In this document: positions 9,664 through 17,974 of the stretch, piece after piece
Layout: the number at the start of each line of letters is the position of its first letter
Position numbering within the stretch: the first letter of the stretch is position 1
Assembly: GCF_001641265.1 (NCBI RefSeq)
Contig: NW_020167527.1
Span: forward strand, 744,001 to 808,000
Length of the DNA stretch: 64,000 nucleotides
Direction: 5' to 3'
Origin: Pseudogymnoascus destructans
Taxonomy: Eukaryota; Ascomycota; Leotiomycetes; Thelebolales; Thelebolaceae
Notes under the pieces: generated by a model
What the model was told of the DNA's origin: nothing
What the model saw: only the letters and a program-made list of their open reading frames with translations
Database searches by the model: none
Translations under genes and position numbers: made by a program

Positions 9664-11572
9664 CTAGTTTTTTGACTCGTCCGAGGAAGGATAGTATTCA
9701 TCCGCTTCCAATGGTGGTCCTTGGGGAGATCGTTTCCCTCGCTCTTCTGCTTCGTCTAGCAGATGTGGGTATTTCTCGTATACCTGTTCGCTTTTGATAG
9801 GCAAGTCCCCTTCAGACTGGCTTTGCCTGAGGGCGTGAACTTGCTCTGCGTCTCTGAAGTGTATCCTGGGCGAGGATCGGGGAAACAACTGATTCTGGTG
9901 TTTCTTTTTCCAGTGGAGCTTGCAGTCATCTTCGCTGCAATACTCCCAGTAGACATACCCGTGCCAGGGATGATCAGTCTCTGTTGCGTCTGTCGTTGAT
10001 AGTTCCCGCTGTCCTCTCACCCATGCACTATCTTCCCTCGGAGGCGTGGAGAACGTGTCTAGTTGCTCCATGGCTCTCCTTTCGATGCGTGGAGTGGGTC
10101 TCGCATTTTCCCGTCGCAGCATACCTCTGGCTTTCTCGTCGTACTTCTTCAGGGCTCTCCTGCGGTCCTGGTAGTAAAGTTCGACGCTTTTCATATACTT
10201 CAGTTTAGCCATATGCTCGACATCCTTCTCCAGTTCTTCCGCTTCTTGGGCTTCCAACTTAGCTACGTCTTGGGACGTGCCAAGCAGCCTGCGGGTATTC
10301 GTTAGTTGGTCGTAGTATCTCCAGAGGTCATCCTTGCAGTCGTCCACCTTGCACTTTAACGGAAGTTCCTGTAACAGGTTCCCGTAGATGCCTTTAAGCG
10401 TGGGGATTCTCCTCTGGCCGCTGGGCTTGTCTCGTTCGGCCCTAATCTTCGCGTGGGCGTGTTTTGCCATGCGTCTTACTACGCTCTTGCACCGTGGACT
10501 CATTGGTTCTGTAGGTGCGAGTTCATCGAAGGTCTCCTGTTCCGAGACGGTGAACGATTCCGCCTCCGACCCTTCGTCTGAGCTCTCGTCTTCTGGGGTG
10601 ATTTCGCCGTTTATTCCCCAGTCCTGTTTGCTCACAAACGTTGCGTTCAACTGTCCTGTCCAGGTGGCATTGAGTTGTTTGCCGACTTTGCGTCCGCCGT
10701 TCCCTTTCTTTGGCTGTCTGCAGTCTCGGGCCATGTGGCCTGGCTTGTCGCAGTTAAAACAGAGCCGTTCCTTGAATTGTCTGTCTTTCTTAGGGTCACG
10801 GGGTCGTCCAGGTTTGAACGTGGCATCGAGTTCCATTGGGTCCGCCCAACGGTTGTCTCGCGGGTGTTGATCCCGTCGTCTGCCCTCGTTTCCCCGGTAG
10901 GGGTAACTTTTCTTGGGCTTGTCATAGGTCCGACGTTCCTTCTGGAATTCGTATAGTCGATTGTCGATTCGGACCGTATGTTCGATTAGCGCTACCATGT
11001 CCGTTGGTTGTTGTTCCAAACAGGCAAGTTCCATACGTATATGGCTCTTCAGCCCACGTCGGTAGTGGCTGATGAGTGCGCTGGCGTCCCATCCTGTCTG
11101 ATTGCCGTATCTCTGGAATTCTGTGGAGTACGTGAGGGCGCTGCCAGTCTGCTTAAGTGCAAACAGATGGTCTTCCGCGGTCTTAATCTCATCGATGTCT
11201 CCGAACATGCGTCATAAAAATAGTCTGCGTAGTTGCCATGCTTCCATTGGTACTTTCATATTTGAAATAATCCTTGAGGAATGGTTCGATCCATCGCAGG
11301 GCTTCCCCCCTAAGGTAGGACGCAGTCCACAGGGCATAGCTCTCCTGGGTGGGAAACTTCTCGTCATTGAAGTGCTGGTACAGTTCGACCTGTAGCAAGA
11401 ACACCTCAAGTTCCTTTCGGTTGCCGGAGTAAGTGTCGGGCAACTTGACGCGTAGAGTTTCCTTGAGTTCGTTGACGGCGGGTGCATCGGGCATCTCTTC
11501 ATTCTCAGGCTTAGACCTCTGAGACGAAGTTGGCGTGGTGGGGGTTTTCCCCTTCGAACTGACGACAGACAT
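9664..11572 (-). pseudogene. gag: gag of family A copy 1, frameshifted
   Basis: The capsid-type gag starts at ATG 11572. It contains a CCHC zinc knuckle (CFNCDKPGHMARDC) and an acidic, charged C-terminal half, and ends at TAG 9664-9666. Compared with copy 2, 35 bases are replaced by 6 at about 11213-11222, between TTQT and the downstream MFGDIDEI. This net loss of 29 bp shifts the frame: the 5' piece stops at 11189, and the remainder is open from 11208. Without a full-length Gag the copy cannot assemble particles on its own. Confidence 0.85.
9667..9673 (-). promoter_or_regulatory. -1 frameshift site A AAA AAC between gag and pol
   Basis: On the minus strand the last gag codons read TCA AAA AAC TAG, so the heptamer A AAA AAC sits in the correct phase directly before the gag stop. 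Pol is in the -1 frame and is open across this point. The X XXY YYZ rule is established for retroviral and retrotransposon frameshifting; use here is inferred. Confidence 0.7.
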
Positions 11573-11607
11573 GTTGCTTTGTGTATGAGCCGGTACCTCG
11601 TAGAAGT

Positions 11608-11618
11608 GGTGCTCAAAG
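11608..11618 (-). promoter_or_regulatory. Self-priming PBS region, family A copy 1
   Basis: Directly inside the 5' LTR the minus strand reads CTTTGAGCAC. It does not begin with TGG, as a tRNA PBS would, but TTGAGCAC is the complement of GTGCTCAA found in the LTR downstream of the TATA box. Confidence 0.55.
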
Positions 11619-12093
11619 TGTAACGCTGACTTCTAAACGATAGAAGACACAGAGGTTCTCTTGCGTAAAGGTTTACTTATCAGAGGAGGCAGGGGATCAG
11701 ACACAAAGGCTTCAAGTAACACGTTACTAGTATATAACAAATACTGTATTGAGTTGAGCACGAAGCTCCTATCTAAGAACTAACTATCTACTTATATAGT
11801 GGCGTCGTGCCTAGTGGACTCCTGGGAACTCACTCGAGTCCTCGGAGTCCTGGACTCTTAGGACTCTTCTCATCATCCTGCGAGTCCATCGCGTGCCTAG
11901 TGGACTCCTGGGAACTCACTCGAGTCCTCGGAGTCCTGGACTCTTAGGACTCTTCTCATCATCCTGCGAGTCCGTCACGTGATACTTTCGGAACTACTAT
12001 TCCCCGCTGCCCCTCCAGGTACCAGGGCCGGTCTCATGCGACCTCCCTCCTTCCTGTCCTGTAGTTGGCCAGCCTTCTTGTTCCGTCGTAACA
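11619..12093 (-). repeat. 5' LTR of family A copy 1
   Basis: 475 bp. It differs from the 3' LTR of the same element at several places (TAAGAACTAACTATC where the other has TAAGGAAATACTATC; GCGTG for ACGTG), so the two LTRs probably do not derive from one insertion event. Confidence 0.9.
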
Positions 12094-12909
12094 CTATTAT
12101 GCTAACCATCCCTCCCTTGCCAATCTATTCACATTTCACGTGTTGGTTTTTACTTCTCTCACTACAAGGAAAAGTTTAGTCCACACATGGTAATCACTAA
12201 GGCTACCTCGACAGCGCCAGACCCTTTGGGGTCTGACGACTGAGCCGGGCGCACGACCCAGGAGCGCAGGAGCCGAGTGGCTCCCACGCTCGCCGGTCTT
12301 ACGCCCCCATACGCTCCAGCGACCCACACGCCTCTCACACCCACCGCTCTTACGACCAATCACGGCCTCGAGAGCGCCGCTCCTGAGATCGCAATTGTCG
12401 TGGGACCACATGGAAGCGTGAGACCACCGGGCCTGAGAGCGCATGAGGGCGTAAGTCTAGCTATGGCGTGAGAGCTTATGGTTCGAAGGACCATTGGGAG
12501 TCCCAAGCCTCACTGATTAGCCCACACAACCTTTGGCACTGCTCCTGCGCACCTCAAGGTCCGATCGCACTCGTCGCATTCGAGAACGTGAGCCGGGGAG
12601 TTGAGGTGCTGGTCGAGAGACTGTTGGGTCCTGAAGGACCGGTCGCACTAACTATGCTAAATGATGAAAGAAGTTCGCACTTAACCTGCTATCAGGATAT
12701 ACATACGGAAGGTCCACCATAGCTACGGCTTAATAAAGCAGGCCCTTTGAAATTAGGCGGCCCTCGCAACCTGTGTGGCCCCTTGATATGTGAGGGCCAC
12801 TAGCGCTAGCCACTCTGGATACGACCACCCCGGACTCACATTCAAAATCATGGGCTGGGGAAATTCAGTGTTGCTGGAGAGCTAGATGACTGCTAGTAAA
12901 AATAGCAAC
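12094..12909. other. Spacer without recognised gene
   Basis: Moderately GC-rich sequence with scattered GAGCGC-type motifs. The open frames on both strands are short and resemble no family I know. I see no repeat shared with the rest of the window. Confidence 0.4.
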
Positions 12910-12991
12910 TACAGTCAAACCCCTGTTAAGACGATCTATTCGGTGCAGCAAATTATATCGTCTTAATGAGTATATCGTCATATTGGCCTGA

Positions 12992-14575
12992 TTATCTAAT
13001 CCAACCGTCCAAACTGGTTTGCTGCCTTGCTTGCCTCCGCAAGCTCTCAATAGCTGATTCTAGACGCTCTAAGCCCCGTAAATGGTCTGTATTAAGTGCA
13101 TCTTGACTTTCCGTATAGTTAATTATAACCTGGAGAGCTTCGTGGGCTTCCTTTGCTGTATATTGAGGCTGGGTAGACTGCCCTTCTTCTTCGTCGTCTT
13201 CTCCTTCATTTTGAGTAGTAACTCCTAGGTGGTCATTGATAACCTGTTGTAAAACATCGTCTGGATTAGAAGTCGTTGCTTCTTCTGCATTTTCCTCAAC
13301 TGGATTAAGGAAGTTTGACATCGCCATTGAATCCTGTATATTTCCAGCATGAATAACCTCGTTGTATAGCTCAGAAATGCCATTTGGTATAATAGGAGTA
13401 GGGAGGGATATCGGGGTTGAAACTAGAGTTGACTTTCGAAAGCAGTTATATATAGTTGTCTTTGTAACATCGTTGTTCCAACTGCGTAGAATCCAGCGTA
13501 TAGCCATTCGAATATCAATAGCAGACTGTGGATCTTGGCCTGCCTCTATCGATTGAAGCATAAACTGAAGCCATTGCCGTCGATAGCATGCTTTGAAGTT
13601 TTGGATAATTCCTTGATCTAAAGGCTGATATCGACTTGTGCTATTTGCTGGAAGCCAGCATATTCGTATATTCGACGGAGGAGGATTGGTTTCAATAGCA
13701 GAGTAGTGAGCTGAGAAGTTATCCATTGTAAGTAGAACTTGATGTGTTGATCCAATATGCTGATAGAATTCTTGAAGCCATTCACACATAATAGTAGTAT
13801 TCATCCAAGCCTTCTTATTCCATCGCCATCGCCCACCCATTGTTGATATGCTAACATTCCGTAGAGCTCGAGGAGTCTTCGCTTTACCAATAATCCATAC
13901 AGGTAGACGATCTGATCCTGTTGCATTAACACAAAAGCAAAGAGAGATACGAGCTTTCTCTCTCTTTAATCCAGGGTAGGACTGTGATAAAAGCCCTCGT
14001 GACGGTATCATCTTCCAAAATAAGCCAGTCTCATCCATATTATATATATCCTCCTCTTGAAACTCTCCTGCAACAGTTTGGAGAGCCCTCATTTTGTCTT
14101 CTGCCGAGTCAGGAATTGATCCAGCTTCACCGTGTCGAATCCGTAATGATATATGGTATCGTTTCTTAAACCTCTCAAGCCAGCGGCTACTAAACTCAGG
14201 GCAGGGCTGGCCTGTATATTGAGGAAGTTGTGCCCAGATTCGCCGTGCCTTTTCTTGAAGTAAATCACCAGTTGTAACCCCTCCTTCTTGTTCAATTTGT
14301 ATCTGCCAATCAAACAGAATTTTCTCTAGCTCTGGCCAGTTGCCAGTACGAAGTCGTAGGCTTGTCGGATGCGAAGAGTCATCAAGATTTGCAAACGTAT
14401 TACTTAGAGACTCGGAGACTGTAGATTGGCTAAGCCGATGGCTGTACTCTTGAAAGAACCACTCGATACACTGCCTTTGAGTAGGCTTTGGGACTTGTCG
14501 ATGAGCCCAGCGGCGTAGAGCACGTCGTTGTTCGATTGAGATCCCTCTCTTTGGCGGCATTGTGGATGGCTTCAA
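12992..14575 (-). CDS. Tigger/pogo-type DDE transposase
   Basis: 527 residues, uninterrupted. The N-terminus is a helix-turn-helix of the CENP-B/psq type (about residues 10-60), followed by a second DNA-binding module ending in SSRWLERFKKRYHISLR. The catalytic domain has MDETG (D181), LTMDNFSAH (D285) and QPLDQG (D320), giving the DD34D spacing of pogo-like enzymes. The tail is acidic. It performs cut-and-paste transposition at TA sites. An upstream in-frame ATG (residue 6) is an alternative start. Its 5' leader is separated from the right TIR by the inserted Fot1-like element, which may remove its promoter. Confidence 0.92.
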   Translation of the reverse strand: MKPSTMPPKRGISIEQRRALRRWAHRQVPKPTQRQCIEWFFQEYSHRLSQSTVSESLSNTFANLDDSSHPTSLRLRTGNWPELEKILFDWQIQIEQEGGVTTGDLLQEKARRIWAQLPQYTGQPCPEFSSRWLERFKKRYHISLRIRHGEAGSIPDSAEDKMRALQTVAGEFQEEDIYNMDETGLFWKMIPSRGLLSQSYPGLKREKARISLCFCVNATGSDRLPVWIIGKAKTPRALRNVSISTMGGRWRWNKKAWMNTTIMCEWLQEFYQHIGSTHQVLLTMDNFSAHYSAIETNPPPSNIRICWLPANSTSRYQPLDQGIIQNFKACYRRQWLQFMLQSIEAGQDPQSAIDIRMAIRWILRSWNNDVTKTTIYNCFRKSTLVSTPISLPTPIIPNGISELYNEVIHAGNIQDSMAMSNFLNPVEENAEEATTSNPDDVLQQVINDHLGVTTQNEGEDDEEEGQSTQPQYTAKEAHEALQVIINYTESQDALNTDHLRGLERLESAIESLRRQARQQTSLDGWIR

Positions 14576-14635
14576 TTCGATGGCATTACCCCTGCTAAGC
14601 CGATATTACGAGGTTTACAGACGATATCGTGGATA

Positions 14636-16495
14636 ACGTACATGTATAGCGAAAGCACCAAACAAGCGAAAGCGCCAAAATTATCTACCCTCACGACAAA
14701 CATTGCGATAAATCTACCACAACATTAGAAATCAATTGAAACTACTCGGAGTCCTCTTCCTCAGAGGTGTCTATTACAATCTGACACGTGCGCGCATTGT
14801 GCCCAGTCTCACCACACTTGCCACAGCGACGGGCACGGGTTTCTTCCCTTGGCTTCCGACCACGGCTTGCCCTTATTTCCTGCTCTACCTGCTGCACAAC
14901 ATCCCTCTCATCCTGTAGCTCTTGCGCCCCTTGTTGACTAAGTGATCCTCCTTGCTGTAGTCGTGTTTTCCTAGCTCTCCGGCGCTTGCTTAGTACTTCA
15001 TTTGCCTGTCGTAGGTTTTGGTTCTCTCCCTTTAGCAGTGCTAATTGATGCATTATTTGCGATGCACCCTTTGTAAACTGGTCAACAGCTGCATAGATTG
15101 AGGTTGGAGAGCTATTTTGATGGCGTGAAATCCGAGTTTTAATAAATGTAGACTGTGACATAGCTTCAATTGGGTTGTTTGGTGTCTGAGAAACCCAAGG
15201 TTGAGCAGTACCTGGGCGGGAGCTTGGAGGCGTTGGTGTCCTTAACTTAAGATCAAGTGTAGATATCACTCTCTCAGGGTCAAATGGAAGAAGCCCTGCC
15301 CCTCGGAACCCGCCTCGAATGTTACTTTCCGTCATTGTAGTGTTAAATGCAGCGTGGAAGGCAGGAAAGAAGTCATCCTTTGTAATATGAGAAATATGAG
15401 CCTGCATCATATCTTCAATTTGCTGACCATAGGCCTGCTTTAACGGGCCGAAACAGCCAACATCAAGTGGCTGGAGTAGATGAGAAGAGTGAGCAGGCAT
15501 ACAAAGCGTAATAATGTTGTGTTCCTTGCAGTACTCCTCAAACTCATCTGAGTGGTGGCTCTCATGACCATCAAGGACTAACAAGCGATAACCACCAACA
15601 CTCCGGGCCTTTGTATGCTTCTCAAAGTGCTGAATCCAATCCATGCCTCTCTCGTTTGTAGTCCAGCCATTTTCAGTAACAGAAATCACCCAATCGCTTG
15701 AAAATCCACTATTCTCATACCAAGATGTAAGGTGGTTTTTGCCTGCAACAATGATAAATGGTGGTACTGCCCAACCTTGAGAACTAACGCCTTGGATTAC
15801 TGTAACCCATTCCCGATTACCAGGCTGTACCTTCTTTGCTTTTGCCCGCCCGTCTGAGCTTGTTACAACCATAGCAGTTGAGATAACGCCCATCATAAAC
15901 CCAGTCTCATCAAAGTTGTAGATATCTGCTTCATCGATACCATATTTCGCAATTGTGTTACGCACAAGCTCAAACCAGCCATTAATAACTTCTGGATCTT
16001 CGCACTTAGCCCTCTGGTAGTCGTATTTGCGCTGAAAGCGTGTCTGGAGCTCTACACGCCGCTTAACAAAGTTTGAAGCCCAACGCGACCCAACGCGTGA
16101 CGCGTCGCGTGTTGCAAGTAGTCGACTTGCCATATCTTCAACAACAGACAGCCGAGGAGGAAACCCTTTGGCAGCTAGGTCGAGTATATACTGAACAAGG
16201 ACGGACTCCTCTAGGTTAGTTAATTTCCGTGAGTTGGCTTGGATATCGCGTCGTGAAGGTACACCTTCTAGACGACGACCTAGCTTGCGGTGGTCCACAG
16301 AATAGATCCTAGCAGCAACTCGAAGGCGTAACTTTGGGTCGCTTTGCATAGCCTGGATAGCTAGCACTAATTGGCTTTCATTGTTTTTATGGGGCATGTT
16401 TTGTTGTTGAGGAATTTAACATTTAGTTGGGGGGTTTGGTCACCGCATCATTTTGGCGCTTTCGCTTGTTTGGCGCTTTCGCTATACATGTACGT
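14636..16495 (-). mobile_element. Fot1-like DNA transposon nested in the outer element
   Basis: 1,860 bp with 46-bp terminal inverted repeats (14636-14681 and 16450-16495; one mismatch by eye) starting ACGTACATGTATAGCG, flanked by TA at 14634-14635 and 16496-16497. Each TIR contains two copies of an AGCGAAAGC-type motif, possible transposase sites. It has the same orientation as the outer element. Confidence 0.92.
14742..16397 (-). CDS. Fot1-like transposase with C-terminal zinc knuckle
   Basis: 551 residues, uninterrupted. An N-terminal HTH/CENP-B-type region (to about residue 115, ending in SRWASNFVKRR) precedes the DDE domain with NFDETG (D163), LLVLDGHESH (D276) and QPLDVGCFG (D312). This D-D-D order and spacing is that of Fot1/Pot2 elements. 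After the catalytic core come a coiled-coil-like stretch (about residues 445-520) and a CCHC knuckle, CGKCGETGHNARTC, from about residue 525. A knuckle is unusual for a cut-and-paste transposase and recalls retroviral Gag, though it is known from some fungal pogo-like proteins. Start at ATG 16397, close to the TIR. Confidence 0.92.
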   Translation of the reverse strand: MPHKNNESQLVLAIQAMQSDPKLRLRVAARIYSVDHRKLGRRLEGVPSRRDIQANSRKLTNLEESVLVQYILDLAAKGFPPRLSVVEDMASRLLATRDASRVGSRWASNFVKRRVELQTRFQRKYDYQRAKCEDPEVINGWFELVRNTIAKYGIDEADIYNFDETGFMMGVISTAMVVTSSDGRAKAKKVQPGNREWVTVIQGVSSQGWAVPPFIIVAGKNHLTSWYENSGFSSDWVISVTENGWTTNERGMDWIQHFEKHTKARSVGGYRLLVLDGHESHHSDEFEEYCKEHNIITLCMPAHSSHLLQPLDVGCFGPLKQAYGQQIEDMMQAHISHITKDDFFPAFHAAFNTTMTESNIRGGFRGAGLLPFDPERVISTLDLKLRTPTPPSSRPGTAQPWVSQTPNNPIEAMSQSTFIKTRISRHQNSSPTSIYAAVDQFTKGASQIMHQLALLKGENQNLRQANEVLSKRRRARKTRLQQGGSLSQQGAQELQDERDVVQQVEQEIRASRGRKPREETRARRCGKCGETGHNARTCQIVIDTSEEEDSE

Positions 16496-16595
16496 TATCG
16501 GTATTTATATGTGGTTTTATTCTATCCCGGAAAATATATTGCACTAACGGAAATATCGTCATAATGAGGATCGTCTTAACAGGGGTTTGACTGTA

Positions 16596-17009
16596 TATTA
16601 CGATTTTTCAGAGTAATTTGCAACAAGACCGCTAGGGCATCTAGAGTAATATAGCTAATTAGAGAGTGACATTAAGTATAAAAGAGCAAAAAACCTTTCT
16701 CGACAATAAATTCGGCAGGAATCATCGATACCGTCGGGTGAGAGATGATTGGGACACCTGGTGCAGGTGGCACTATATCGGGTGGATCAGTGGACACGCG
16801 GCCCCTCGCCGAACAGATCTGGTTGAGCCAGGGTTGCATCATCCCGCCTTCTGGCGTTGTGGCAGTTGCCTTATCCACACCTAATTTATTTATTCTCTTT
16901 ACTCCCTGCTTGCTCTAATAAACCTTCTGAATTGCGTTTCCGTTGATATTTCGCGACAACATCTTGTGGCGACATATTTATAGGTATTGGAAACGAAGTC
17001 ATCTTACCA
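16596..17009. other. Spacer, possibly 3' remains of the MADS-like gene
   Basis: AT-rich. A minus-strand open stretch at 16672-16878 (Pro-rich) could be a downstream exon of the MADS-like gene, but no clear splice pair was found. Confidence 0.3.
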
Positions 17010-17258
17010 CTATTTAGTAAATACCATTAAAGTCGGGAGTAAACCTACAATTTCTTTCTTAGATGGTGGGAAACATGGATTACCAGGAGATACATAAGTG
17101 TAATAACGCCCCTTCTGATAGATGATCAAAGCAACATCAGCGCCATATAATTCCCCATACTCATGTACCTTGTTGGTTAAAGTGCTTCTCCTTCTAGATG
17201 CATTCTGGCTTTGGCGCTTCCATACGTTACGCACATTTGGACAGAGTATATTGGACAT
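17010..17258 (-). CDS. Small MADS-box-like protein
   Basis: 82 codons from ATG 17258. The core, about residues 22-60 with motifs RRRSTLTNKVHEY, LYGADVALII and GRYYTYVS, follows the MADS pattern (basic helix, D/E-V-A-L-I-I strand, then GxxYxY). Short MADS-like proteins of this kind are common hypothetical genes in ascomycetes. DNA binding is inferred from the fold only. The frame is open upstream to 17282, but only a TTG lies there. The 3' end stops soon after the MADS part, so a further exon or truncation is possible. It lies alone between the Tigger element and the dynamin-like gene, on the same strand as the latter. Confidence 0.5.
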   Translation of the reverse strand: MSNILCPNVRNVWKRQSQNASRRRSTLTNKVHEYGELYGADVALIIYQKGRYYTYVSPGNPCFPPSKKEIVGLLPTLMVFTK

Positions 17259-17282
17259 GGCGCTGACAGACTTATGTCTCAA

Positions 17283-17974
17283 GTAATTTGAAGTGTTGTA
17301 GTTAAATCAGGATAGTTGTAGGGGTGCCGCTGGCATTTTATAGAGATCTAGTTGGCCTAGAAAACAGTTATTCTGCTGTTCCAAGCTTGTGCCATCTCTA
17401 GTGGAGTCCGCGCATCCCAATATGGTATAGTGCCACGTGCACTCGATGGACCTTCACTCGATGGTATCGATGATCCCTCACCATCCAACGGGTCCTTATC
17501 ATCCTTTATCTGATGGTAGACCATCCGATGGTCCTAAGTATCCTGTACCTGATCGTATCATTGATCCCTCACCAATTATACACTGACTATACTCGCCGAG
17601 AATCAGAGTAGAAGCTAGGGCTGAGGCACCATAAATCATGTGACTTATCTGCCTAAGGCTGAACTTGCTGACCAGAATGGAGGCTCATTGCCTTGTTATC
17701 CAACTTTAACAATAGCTCACTTCTGACTTACGACTTTGACAGAAGCACTGTGAGTATTTGTCATCATCTATTCATAATGGCGTGAGATAGCTGATACTTA
17801 CGATGGCCTGAAGTTCGTCAGACAAAATGTGAATCACGTGGACCTCGAGGACACTCCACGAACGGGAGCATGTAGGAGTTACGGAATTATACAGTCATGA
17901 AAGCGAAATATTTGGCTAAAGATGTGTAATCAATCTTGAGTACAACAAAGAATTTCGCACTTCCGAAGAGAAGT
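17283..17974. other. Spacer with one copy of a dispersed repeat
   Basis: No gene is seen. Bases 17405-17572 are a diverged copy of the sequence at 24302-24473. Confidence 0.5.
17405..17572 (+). repeat. Dispersed repeat, copy 1
   Basis: About 170 bp with blocks shared with 24302-24473 in the same orientation: ATGGTATCGA, ATCCTTTATCTGA, GTAGACCATCCGATGGTCCTAA and GATCCCT. Within the repeat, short units around the palindrome ACCATCCGATGGT recur. No coding potential or terminal repeats were recognised. Confidence 0.6.

Larger units (their letters stand above)
5124..12093 (-). mobile_element. Ty3/gypsy chromovirus, family A copy 1
   Basis: 6,970 bp element read on the minus strand. It has 475-bp LTRs, a PBS region at 11609-11618, gag, pol with chromodomain, an antisense extra gene, and a polypurine tract at about 5599-5614. 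Flanks are CCTCC on the left and CTATT on the right, so the element has no matching target-site duplication. The left LTR is indistinguishable by eye from the left LTR of copy 2 (46207-46681) and differs from its own right LTR, for example at the region before the TATA box. This points to recombination between copies. Gag is broken by a net 29-bp loss; pol is open. It is not autonomous. Confidence 0.92.
12912..16593 (-). mobile_element. Tigger/pogo-like DNA transposon (outer element)
   Basis: Perfect 25-bp terminal inverted repeats, 12912-12936 and 16569-16593, beginning CAGTCAAACCCCTG, flanked by TA at 12910-12911 and 16594-16595 (Tc1/mariner target duplication). Without the inner element it is about 1.8 kb, normal for this group. 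The transposase ORF is intact and the TIRs are perfect, so it looks young, but it carries a second transposon between its right TIR and its transposase start. Confidence 0.92.

Noticed and set aside
7095..11395. Plus-strand ORFs of 60-160 codons across family A gag-pol
   Set aside because: They lie fully inside gag-pol in antisense, have no cysteine cluster or other domain, and differ in length between copies.
12470..12500. Possible tRNA T-arm (GGTTCGAAGG)
   Set aside because: No acceptor, D- or anticodon-arm pairing could be built around it.
16672..16878. Second gene of 68 codons near the MADS-like gene
   Set aside because: No ATG context, splice signal or domain could be supported; mentioned only as a possible exon.
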